Shown: positions 43,425 to 50,662 of the stretch, piece by piece
Position numbering within the stretch: the first letter of the stretch is position 1
How the letters are laid out: the number at the start of each line of letters is the position of its first letter
NCBI RefSeq assembly: GCF_004354015.1
Contig: NZ_SMRU01000001.1
Coordinates: forward strand, 62,001 to 126,000
DNA length: 64,000 nucleotides
Direction of reading: 5' to 3'
Origin: Arthrobacter terricola
GTDB taxonomy: Bacteria; Actinomycetota; Actinomycetes; Actinomycetales; Micrococcaceae
Translations under genes and position numbers: made by a program
Notes under the pieces: generated by a model
Seen by the model: only the letters and a program-made list of their open reading frames with translations
Databases searched by the model: none
What the model was told of the DNA's origin: nothing

Positions 43425-43847
43425 GTGAGCACCGAAACCGCCAAGAAGCCCTCCGTCCTGTTCGTCTGCGTGCACAACGCCGGCCGTTCCCAAATGGCGG
43501 CTGCGTTCCTGACCACGCTGTCCGAGGGGGCCATCGAGGTCCGCTCCGCCGGTTCCCAGCCCGCGAACAAGGTCAACCCCGCAGCGGTGGAGGCCATGGC
43601 TGAGCTGGGCATCGACATGTCCGCCGAGATCCCGAAGGTCCTCACCACCGAGGCCGTCCAGGATTCCGACGTCGTGATCACCATGGGCTGCGGCGACGAG
43701 TGCCCGTACTTCCCCGGCAAGCGCTACGAGGACTGGGTCCTCGAAGACCCCGCCGGACAGGGCCTCGAAGCCGTCCGCCCCATCCGCGACGAGATCAAGG
43801 CCCGAATCGAGAACCTGATCGAGTCCCTTATCCCGGCCGCCAAGTAA
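43425..43847 (+). CDS. arsC: Arsenate reductase, LMW-PTP type (mycothiol-linked)
   Basis: A 140-residue arsenate reductase. The P-loop is Cys15-x5-Arg21 (FVCVHNAGRSQM), and the additional cysteines lie in MGCGDECPYFPGKRYEDW, as in Corynebacterium mycothiol-dependent ArsC1/2. It reduces arsenate to arsenite, which the channel or another exporter must remove. GTG start with GAGGAGAG. It follows the ArsR-ArsC gene by 109 bp but has its own operator. Confidence 0.9.
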   Translation: MSTETAKKPSVLFVCVHNAGRSQMAAAFLTTLSEGAIEVRSAGSQPANKVNPAAVEAMAELGIDMSAEIPKVLTTEAVQDSDVVITMGCGDECPYFPGKRYEDWVLEDPAGQGLEAVRPIRDEIKARIENLIESLIPAAK

Positions 43848-43873
43848 CCGTTCCCGCACCCCTCGAGTCCTTC

Positions 43874-43972
43874 GTGAGCTTCGACGCTGCTGGCTGCACC
43901 GCCGCGATCTACGCAGCCCGGGCCGGGTTGAACCCGCAAGTGCTGGCTGCCTCGGTCACGGCGGCGCGCTGA
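43874..43972 (+). pseudogene. trxB: N-terminal scrap of thioredoxin reductase
   Basis: After arsC the + frame encodes about 30 residues resembling the FAD-binding start of TrxB: DAAGCTAAIYAARAGLNPQV, then stop. The GxGxxG glycines are lost and no more of the enzyme follows. TrxB commonly accompanies arsC, so this is probably a deleted gene. Confidence 0.5.
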
Positions 43973-43988
43973 TGCAGTGCAACCTTGG

Positions 43989-44455
43989 TTAGTTTCCTGA
44001 TACAGACAAGGTCCCGGCTTCCATCGCAGCGATCTGCAACGCGAGCAGTTTGGAGTAGAATTGGCCGTCGCCGATGCCGAGCGAAATCATGAACCACAAT
44101 TTGTCGACGCCGGTCTGACGCCAAAGGCGTCCATATTCTCGGTCTTCGCCGACGTCCGCAAATTTTCCGACCTGGTCTGCGACTGCATCTCCGAGCACTT
44201 TCCTCACGGCAGTCGCAGGGCGAGCACGCCTTGGCCGTCAGGACCATCACTGAGCTCGAAACCGGCTGCCGTGAGAGCCGCGAGAAGTTCGTGGTCCCGT
44301 TCTTTGACGAGTGCAAGCTGTGCCGCACCGTATGAGGGAAGCGCACCGAACGGCGTCGAGGCGTTGACCAAATCGGCTTCGTCAACCGTGTACCGCCCCC
44401 TGTGTGATGGAACCCTGGATGATGGTCACGTCGACGCCATGCTCCGCTAGATCCC
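43989..44455 (-). pseudogene. Remnant of a CzcO/ArsO-like flavin monooxygenase
   Basis: Pieces in different frames resemble one flavoprotein (CzcO type, often called ArsO in ars loci). AEHGVDVTIIQGS and DHELLAALTAAGFELSDGPD lie at 44455-44210; the C-terminus LGDAVADQVGKFADVGED and FYSKLLALQIAAMEAG at 44207-43989. Frameshifts and internal loss separate them. Not functional. Confidence 0.55.
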
Positions 44456-44466
44456 GACACCGCCAG

Positions 44467-44800
44467 CTATTTCGCTGAGTTGAGGCTGTCGCGGCACCTC
44501 GTCGAAAGGCGTGCCGCAGTGTGGCGGCCTTTCACGGACCTTCGGCGAGCATCGGCGCACCCGGTGAACGACCGCGGCGGCGCCTGTGTGTGCAGAGTCG
44601 ATCGCCGTGGCAGTCGACGACGTCGGGATCGCGCGGACCCGGTCCGCGTTGCATCGCTCGGCCAGCGCTGTAGAAAAGTCGAGCCATCGTAGCGCAACCG
44701 TCGACGATCGCCCTGGTCTGCAGCGCGTCCTCGTCCCAAAACGTCGGGTTTCCATGTAGTGGGTTCAAAACTCGCCACGAAAAAGACCCTCCAACCCAAC
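44467..44800 (-). other. Ambiguous remnant between flavoprotein relic and tRNA
   Basis: Two minus-strand frames are open here but neither is convincing throughout: one has ALRWLDFSTALAERCNADRV, the other NPLHGNPTFWDEDALQTRA. No family recognised and no ribosome site. It looks like decayed coding sequence. Composition is less biased than in the housekeeping genes around. Confidence 0.3.
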
Positions 44801-44828
44801 GTTTCCGCAGGTCAAAGGGCCTTCACTG

Positions 44829-44901
44829 TGGAGCTAAGGAGATTCGAACTCCTGACCTCTTCGATGCGAACGAAGCGCTCTACCAACTGAGCTATAGCCC
44901 C
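44829..44901 (-). tRNA. tRNA-Ala (anticodon CGC)
   Basis: A 73-nt cloverleaf on the minus strand. The acceptor stem GGGGCTA pairs with TAGCTCC (one G-U), the D-arm has AGCTCAGTTGGTAGAGC, the anticodon stem CTTCG/CGAAG holds the loop TTCGCAT, and the T-arm contains GTTCGAATC. The anticodon CGC decodes GCG (Ala). The CCA end is not encoded. Its 3' end faces the decayed ars region. Confidence 0.95.
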
Positions 44902-44931
44902 TGGTCAACATGTGTTGCCAACTTCCCTAGG

Positions 44932-45726
44932 CTACAAACTTTTTTCGCTCTTCGCCAACCAGGACTCGAACGTGTCGCTTCCGGTCCTCTGTTCCGGGAT
45001 GACGTTCAGTCCGCTCCGTAGATATTTCCCCATCGCTCCGGGCAACGGGAACTCCACGATGCGCCCGGCATGCCCCGTCCTCAGCCAGATTTCGGCCATC
45101 TGGCGCATCGTCAGGACCTCCGGGCCGCCGATGGTCCGCTTGCGATGCTGGTCGGCGGACGGCTCGCCCAGCGCTTCTTCGAGCAACACTGCCGCGACGT
45201 CGGCTGGCGATGCCGTCTGGAAGCGGGCACCCTTGAACACAGGGATCAGTCGCAGCTTTTCGCCGGCCCGGAAAATGCCGGCTACCAGGCTGTGGAACTG
45301 CGTTGCCCTGACCACAACAGTCTCACGGGACGAAGCCTCGTACACCCGTTCCTTGTCCGCCTTCGAGACATAAAAGGCGGCCTCGCTCTCATCGCAATTA
45401 ATGATCGAGAGGAGCACCGCCCGTCCGACTCCGGCACTGGCGGCCGCGGCAAGAAGCCGTGCGCCGCCGTCGGGATATTTCCGTCGCGCCTTGCCGAAGC
45501 GCCCCTCGAGGCAGTCGATCACGACGTCGGCACCCTGCAAGGCGTCCAGCAGGCCGTCGCCCGTGGTGACGTCGGCATGAAAGTAGCGCGCGCCGTCGTG
45601 ATCGGTTGAAGTGCCCGACGGCGGTCGGCGGCTGAGGACCGCGACGTCGAGTCCGGCGTCGAGCGCCAAACGGACTACCTCGCGGCCCACCTGACCGGTT
45701 CCACCCGCAACGCAGACCCGCGTCAT
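44932..45726 (-). CDS. NmrA-like NAD(P)-binding protein
   Basis: A 264-residue atypical SDR/NmrA-type protein. The nucleotide-binding loop is VCVAGGTGQVGREVVRLAL and the catalytic-like YVSKADKERV region follows at about 140. It lacks the usual YxxxK of classical SDRs in the standard position, so it may sense redox state or reduce quinones. It lies 7 bp downstream of the SepX-like gene on the same strand. Confidence 0.82.
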   Translation of the reverse strand: MTRVCVAGGTGQVGREVVRLALDAGLDVAVLSRRPPSGTSTDHDGARYFHADVTTGDGLLDALQGADVVIDCLEGRFGKARRKYPDGGARLLAAAASAGVGRAVLLSIINCDESEAAFYVSKADKERVYEASSRETVVVRATQFHSLVAGIFRAGEKLRLIPVFKGARFQTASPADVAAVLLEEALGEPSADQHRKRTIGGPEVLTMRQMAEIWLRTGHAGRIVEFPLPGAMGKYLRSGLNVIPEQRTGSDTFESWLAKSEKSL

Positions 45727-45733
45727 CTGCGGC

Positions 45734-46684
45734 TTACGCCCGGCGGCGCTGCAGGACGTCGTCGAGGTTGCTCAAAGCGCTCTGCGCCTTGCCGTGCTGC
45801 GTGTTGGCTGCTGGAGCCGCGACCGCTGCGCCGGCCTTCTTGAGGGTCGGCTTCCCCACCGGCTTAGGTGCCTCGGGAAGGGCGAGGGGTTCGGGCGCGG
45901 GGCGGGGGGCTTTGGCCGCGTCAACGTAAGTGGGCTTGGGAACGTCCACCGGCTCCCAGGAGGACGGCTTGACATCGGCGGCCAACTGCGCGGATTCGTC
46001 ACCCGCGGCCACGGCCACTTTGAGTGCCGCCTGGCGAAGTTCGACGGCGGTCAGCCGCTTGGCGGCGCGGGCCTCGGCCTCGGCGTCGAACACCTTCGTT
46101 TGCGGCCGCTCAACTTCCCCGGATACCGGAGCAGCGCTCTCTGCACGATGCACGGCAGGTGCCGCGGCGACCGGCGCCATTGCCGAGCGGAAGGCTGCGT
46201 TCACCTTGGCCCTACGGTCCCTGATGGCAAGGCGGCGAAGGAAGAACACACTCCCGAACGCGCCGATCGCGGCGATCACCGGCAGCCAGCCCGAAACGAG
46301 GTCCAAGACGCGAAGCACCCCGGTCACGACGGCGGTCAGCAGCAGGAGGAGCCCCGCGAGAGCTAACGCACAACGCCCATATCTGACCTTGAAGACCACG
46401 GCATTCGTCGCAGCGTCACGCCGTTCGCCGGAGACGGCGGTTCCCGTGGGCAATGCGGTTACGTTGCTCTGCATGGTTTCCATTGCTTTCTCCTGCCGGG
46501 GAATGATTGACAAAACCACCCCGGCTTGCGGTTCGTGAGCGTTATCTTCACTGTCGTCTATCAGCGCTTCACCGGCTACCAGGAATTGTTGGCGTCGGTT
46601 TTGCAACATGTATGGCGCAACCCAAAAAATCCACAGCGCGACAGCAATGACCAGTACCACCGAGCTGCTGAGAGGGAAGTCCAC
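45734..46684 (-). CDS. Divisome protein SepX/GlpR-like
   Basis: About 316 residues with an N-terminal membrane helix (SSSVVLVIAVALWIFWVAPYM), a charged linker, then a pair of helices near 105-150 and a long Pro/Ala/Lys-rich cytoplasmic tail. This order and its location beside galU and a RimJ-like acetyltransferase match SepX (Streptomyces) and GlpR (Corynebacterium), actinobacterial proteins that support FtsZ ring stability. The usual glp (MoeA-like) partner is not in view. Start choice is uncertain: GTG 46684 or TTG 46690. Confidence 0.7.
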   Translation of the reverse strand: MDFPLSSSVVLVIAVALWIFWVAPYMLQNRRQQFLVAGEALIDDSEDNAHEPQAGVVLSIIPRQEKAMETMQSNVTALPTGTAVSGERRDAATNAVVFKVRYGRCALALAGLLLLLTAVVTGVLRVLDLVSGWLPVIAAIGAFGSVFFLRRLAIRDRRAKVNAAFRSAMAPVAAAPAVHRAESAAPVSGEVERPQTKVFDAEAEARAAKRLTAVELRQAALKVAVAAGDESAQLAADVKPSSWEPVDVPKPTYVDAAKAPRPAPEPLALPEAPKPVGKPTLKKAGAAVAAPAANTQHGKAQSALSNLDDVLQRRRA

Positions 46685-46790
46685 ATTCAAAACCGTAGAA
46701 GGAAATACGCAGGGGCCACCGCATTGCCATCGGTGTGTCGTGGGACTGTCGGCAAATCAATGGATTTACCGGTGTAGATCCGCTCGCGGA

Positions 46791-47411
46791 CTAGTTTGCC
46801 TGCCGCCCGAGCCATGCGGAAAGCAAGCCTCCCGGGACCTCTTCGGACGTCAACGCAAAGCTGCGGTGATCGGCCCATTCCCCATTGATATGAAGAAAAC
46901 GGAGCCGGCGTCCCTCGTCGCGAAAGCCGAGTTTTTCGACGACCCGCAGGCTCGGCCCATTTTCAGGCCGGATATTGATTTCCATCCGATGCAGGCCGAG
47001 CGCCGAGAAACAATGGTCCGTTGCCATGGCTACGGCGGTGGGCGCAATTCCGTGCCCGGCCCGGGCCTCATCCACCCAGTATCCGAGCGTGGCAGTCATC
47101 GCCGATCCCCACATAATCGAGGAAACCGTCAATTGCCCTACGATCCTTGGCTCGGGAAACCCCGGGACGCGCTCCGTGATGAGGAAAGGGAGGGCACTGG
47201 CTTGTCGTGCCTGGGAATTAAGCGAGGCCACCATCTGCCGATAGTTCGGAAGGCGACCGCCTGGCGCGGGGTTCGACGCCTCCCAAGGCGCGAGCCAGTC
47301 GCTGTTTCGCGAACGGACAGCTGTCCATTCCTTCTTGTCCCGGTAGTGGATGGGGCGCAAAATGAGGTCCCCGCACTCAAGCGTCACCGGCCAAATGGCC
47401 GTGGCCCACAC
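46791..47411 (-). CDS. RimJ/RimL-type GNAT N-acetyltransferase
   Basis: A 206-residue GNAT of the RimJ/RimL group, which acetylates protein N-termini or small amines. VTLECGDLILRPIHYRDKKE begins it; the acetyl-CoA site is in LGYWVDEARAGHGIAPTAVA, and HRMEINIRPENGPSLRVVEK and LGFRDEG end it. GTG start, 6 bp after galU, so probably co-transcribed. The same order is kept in many relatives. Confidence 0.85.
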   Translation of the reverse strand: MWATAIWPVTLECGDLILRPIHYRDKKEWTAVRSRNSDWLAPWEASNPAPGGRLPNYRQMVASLNSQARQASALPFLITERVPGFPEPRIVGQLTVSSIMWGSAMTATLGYWVDEARAGHGIAPTAVAMATDHCFSALGLHRMEINIRPENGPSLRVVEKLGFRDEGRRLRFLHINGEWADHRSFALTSEEVPGGLLSAWLGRQAN

Positions 47412-47417
47412 CAGGGG

Positions 47418-48323
47418 CTACTTGCTGAGGCCGGAGGCAAAGCCTGGCAGCCACTCACGAAGACCAGGGCCCAGGTCATCGCTGTCACAAGCAAGTTCCA
47501 CGCAAGCCTTGAGATAGCTCAACTTATCGCCTGTGTCGTAACGCCGCCCGCGGAAGACCACGCCGTAGACGCCGCTGCCTTCGCCGTCGGCAGCCGCGAG
47601 CACCTGAAGCGCATCCGTCAGTTGGATCTCGCCGCCCCTGCCCGGCTCGGTTTCCTCAAGAACGTCAAAGACTGCAGGGTGGAGGACGTAACGGCCGATC
47701 ACGGCCAGGTTGGACGGAGCTTCATCCGCAGCCGGCTTTTCCACGAGCTGCTTGATCCGGACATAACCGTCTTCGCTGATGTCCTCGATGTCCGCGCAAC
47801 CATAGGCGCTGATCTGGGAAGGCTCGACCTCAATCAGGGCCACAACGGATCCGCCGGTCTTCCGCTGGACCTCGATCATGTCACTCAGGAGGTTGTCCCG
47901 CGCGTCGATGAGGTCGTCACCAAGAAGGACGGCGAAGGGTTCATGCCCGACGTGCTGCTTGGCACGCAGCACTGCGTGGCCAAGGCCCTTGGGATCGCCC
48001 TGCCGGACATAGTGGATGTCGCCCAGGTTGCTGGTCGCTTGGACCGCGTCCAACTTGGCGGTGTCGCCCTTTGCTTCCAGGGTCGCTTCCAATGCGGGTA
48101 CCCGGTCGAAGTGGTCCTCCAAAGCGCGCTTGTTACGTCCGGTGATCATGAGGATGTCGTTAAGGCCGACTCCCACCGCTTCCTCGACAACGTACTGGAT
48201 GGCCGGCTTGTCCACGACAGGCAACATTTCCTTGGGCATTGCCTTAGTGGCAGGCAGGAACCTGGTCCCAAGCCCGGCAACGGGGATAACGGCTTTTCGG
48301 ACAGCACAGTTATTGGAAGTCAC
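47418..48323 (-). CDS. galU: UTP-glucose-1-phosphate uridylyltransferase
   Basis: A 301-residue GalU. The nucleotide-binding start is VIPVAGLGTRFLPATKAMPK, with VDKPAIQYVVEEA, GHAVLRAKQHVGHEPFAVLL and GDDLID following; the C-terminus includes RRYDTGDKLSYLKA. It makes UDP-glucose for cell-wall polysaccharides and sugar interconversion. GTG start. Divergent from the MTHFS gene. Confidence 0.95.
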   Translation of the reverse strand: MTSNNCAVRKAVIPVAGLGTRFLPATKAMPKEMLPVVDKPAIQYVVEEAVGVGLNDILMITGRNKRALEDHFDRVPALEATLEAKGDTAKLDAVQATSNLGDIHYVRQGDPKGLGHAVLRAKQHVGHEPFAVLLGDDLIDARDNLLSDMIEVQRKTGGSVVALIEVEPSQISAYGCADIEDISEDGYVRIKQLVEKPAADEAPSNLAVIGRYVLHPAVFDVLEETEPGRGGEIQLTDALQVLAAADGEGSGVYGVVFRGRRYDTGDKLSYLKACVELACDSDDLGPGLREWLPGFASGLSK

Positions 48324-48441
48324 CGGACTAATCTAACGGAAGGAATCGGAGATTGGGCAAAAGGACCATGGTTTGGCTGACCACTGGCTGTCCGTCCACC
48401 GAACCCGTGCTGGCTGAAAGCGACAAGGACTGGAGTGAAGA

Positions 48442-49047
48442 ATGACCTTGAAAGACGACATCCGTCGGAAGCACCGGACTCGAAGGCTCAGCCTGACCGA
48501 ACAACAGCGTGCCGAGGCCGGGACAGGCATTGCCCGCCGCGGCCTCGATTGGGCGAATGCGAATGCGCAGGGTGAATCCGCGACGTTCGCCGTCTACGTC
48601 GGAGTAGCAGCCGAACCACCGACCATGCCCCTGTTGGAAGCCCTGCACGCAGCCGGACATAGCGTCCTCCTTCCTATCTGCGAGCCGGAAAGGATGCTGA
48701 GCTGGGTGTACTGGACCCCGGAGACCGAATTTGTCCGTTCCCGGTACGCTCCGATCGACGAACCCCTTGGCGATCGTTTCGACAGCGACGTCGTCAGGGA
48801 GGCGGCGGGCATCATCCTCCCGGCTACCGCCGTCGACGGGAGCGGGAGCCGAATCGGTCAGGGCGGCGGCTATTACGACCGCCTCCTCGAACTGCTGGAC
48901 AACTCGGGCCGGCGTCCACCCACCGTCGCCGTGGTCTACGACGACGAAGTCCTGCCGGCCGGCACTATTCCGACGGAACCGTTCGACAAGGCCGTGGCCG
49001 AAGCACTCACGCCCGATCGTGTTGTCCAATTGGCATCGGCCGGCTAG
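48442..49047 (+). CDS. 5-formyltetrahydrofolate cyclo-ligase
   Basis: A 201-residue MTHFS protein. The substrate/ATP-binding hallmark GQGGGYYDRLL is near residue 145, and the basic N-terminus KDDIRRKHRTRRLSL is typical. It converts 5-formyl-THF to 5,10-methenyl-THF with ATP, returning the folate to one-carbon metabolism. ATG about 118 bp from galU on the other strand. Confidence 0.92.
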   Translation: MTLKDDIRRKHRTRRLSLTEQQRAEAGTGIARRGLDWANANAQGESATFAVYVGVAAEPPTMPLLEALHAAGHSVLLPICEPERMLSWVYWTPETEFVRSRYAPIDEPLGDRFDSDVVREAAGIILPATAVDGSGSRIGQGGGYYDRLLELLDNSGRRPPTVAVVYDDEVLPAGTIPTEPFDKAVAEALTPDRVVQLASAG

Positions 49048-49206
49048 GAATGCCGGACCTGCGGCCTGTGCAGTCCACCACAATTCCTACTGGTGGCACC
49101 GGCAACGGGTGATAGAATTGGCACTCAGGCCCTAGGACTGCTAATGGGAAGAAACAGCCACCCATGCAGGACAGGACCTGTAGTTCGTCCCCGAGGAGGA
49201 TCATCA

Positions 49207-49482
49207 GTGCCAACATACGCTTACGCTTGCAAAGACTGCGGTCACGCCTTTGACATTGTCCAGGCATTCACGGACAGCTCCCTGTCTGACTGCCCGGAGT
49301 GCCAAGGCTCGCTGCGCAAGAAGTTCAACAGCGTAGGGGTTGTCTTCAAGGGATCGGGCTTCTACCGCACGGACTCCAGGGACTCCAAAGGAAGCACGGT
49401 GTCTGCCGCACCGTCCGCTCCCGCCGCGGCCTCCGCCCCTGCTACCGCACCCGCATCGGTTCCGGCACCTGCGGCCAGCTGA
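49207..49482 (+). CDS. FmdB-type zinc-ribbon protein
   Basis: A 91-residue protein. The N-terminal zinc ribbon has Cys8, Cys11, Cys29 and Cys32 (ACKDCGHAF, DCPECQG), followed by GVVFKGSGFYRTDSR, typical of the FmdB regulator family. The tail is an Ala/Pro/Ser-rich disordered segment. Role unknown, though widely conserved in actinobacteria beside MTHFS. GTG start with GAGGAGGA. Confidence 0.88.
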   Translation: MPTYAYACKDCGHAFDIVQAFTDSSLSDCPECQGSLRKKFNSVGVVFKGSGFYRTDSRDSKGSTVSAAPSAPAAASAPATAPASVPAPAAS

Positions 49483-49560
49483 CCGCAAGCATTTTCGAAG
49501 TTTTCCACATAGGGCTAAAACTCCCTACTGACGGTTGACGCCCGCGCATAGCGTGGCAGC

Positions 49561-50352
49561 ATGCCAGCAATCACGTTTGCCCATGGTGCCCGCTCCGCGG
49601 CTGCGGCTCCCGTCCGAAACAATCGCAGCCCGCTCATCGGCCGCCAGCCGTCCACAAGAAACGCCGGCCCCTATCCCCGGTCGCTCCGTGGCCGCAGGCC
49701 CGGCCTCTGGCTGAACCGAAACCGCCGCCTCGTCGCTGCTTTGCTGCTGTGCGTCGCCGCCGGCATCACCGTCCACCAGTTGACTCCGGCTTCGGAGGCC
49801 CGGGTAAGGGTCCTATCCGCGGCGCGGGACCTTCCGGCAGGCGCCAACATTTCGGAAACCGACTTCACCCTCCTCGCCGTGATCCCGGATGGAGCCCCGG
49901 CAGGAGCGCTGACCACCGGCGCCGAGGTACGTGGTAAACAACTTGCGTCGCCATTGCGGAAAGGGCAAATTCCCACTAACGCCCAACTAGTCGGACCGGG
50001 GCTTCTGACGGGCACGGCTCCTGCCACGGCGGCCGTGCCGTTGCGGATGGCAGACCCCGCATCGATTCAGCTTGTATCCCCCGGCCAGTTGGTCAATATC
50101 GTGCTCACGGCGGGTGACGGCCCGGGACGGAAATCCGAAGTCCTGGCGGCATCTGTTCCTGTCTTATGGACCTCCGCGCAGGGAGGCAAGGCCAGCCAGT
50201 GGCTCGGCACGAACGACTCCGATGGTTTGGTGGTTGTCGCAGCCAACCCTCAACAGTCCGAAAGCCTGGCCGGAGCGTCAACCAGGGGAAAACTGTTCTT
50301 CGTGCTGGTTAGTCCTCCCACCGGTGCTCCCCTCGGGTCCCCCGAAAGTTAG
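49561..50352 (+). CDS. SAF domain protein, CpaB/RcpC-like
   Basis: A 263-residue protein: basic cytoplasmic N-terminus (1-57), one membrane helix (LVAALLLCVAAGITVHQL), then a SAF domain (about 82-140: VLSAARDLPAGANISETDF) and a beta-rich C-terminal part. It resembles CpaB/RcpC proteins of Flp pilus assembly, but no pilus genes are nearby. It lies 78 bp after the FmdB gene and is convergent with the acidic protein gene. Confidence 0.8.
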   Translation: MPAITFAHGARSAAAAPVRNNRSPLIGRQPSTRNAGPYPRSLRGRRPGLWLNRNRRLVAALLLCVAAGITVHQLTPASEARVRVLSAARDLPAGANISETDFTLLAVIPDGAPAGALTTGAEVRGKQLASPLRKGQIPTNAQLVGPGLLTGTAPATAAVPLRMADPASIQLVSPGQLVNIVLTAGDGPGRKSEVLAASVPVLWTSAQGGKASQWLGTNDSDGLVVVAANPQQSESLAGASTRGKLFFVLVSPPTGAPLGSPES

Positions 50353-50371
50353 GTGGACCACAGTGGAATTG

Positions 50372-50653
50372 TCAGCCCCAGTGTGGCGGCCGCTGCTCCC
50401 TCAACCACGCGTCCCGATCGTCGTCGGGTTCGTCGCCCCAACGTCGAGGATCATCCTCGGAAGCTTTCTTGGGCAGGATGCCTCCTGCCGCCCGCCTTGT
50501 TTTTGGCCGGGGCTTCCGGTCCAGGGTTTCCTGCTCGTCAGCCTGGTTTTCCGTCTGCGGGACCGACTCGTTGTCCGGCTGGCTGCCCTGTCCTACAGCG
50601 TCTGCTTCGGCCTTACTGGGGTGGGTCGATTCGGCATGTTCATTGCCCGACAT
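50372..50653 (-). CDS. Small acidic, disordered protein (93 aa)
   Basis: No family recognised. It is rich in Glu, Asp, Gln, Lys and Pro and has no membrane segment. The C-terminus carries three Trp in a charged context (DPRRWGDEPDDD, DAWLREQRPPHWG), which may be a binding motif. It follows the helicase-like gene by 9 bp on the same strand and is probably co-expressed with it. Confidence 0.65.
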   Translation of the reverse strand: MSGNEHAESTHPSKAEADAVGQGSQPDNESVPQTENQADEQETLDRKPRPKTRRAAGGILPKKASEDDPRRWGDEPDDDRDAWLREQRPPHWG

Positions 50654-50662
50654 TGCGTTTCC

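Noticed and set aside
46608..48380. A 590-codon plus-strand frame over galU and the acetyltransferase
   Set aside because: Both minus-strand genes are clear family members; the plus frame has no family features.
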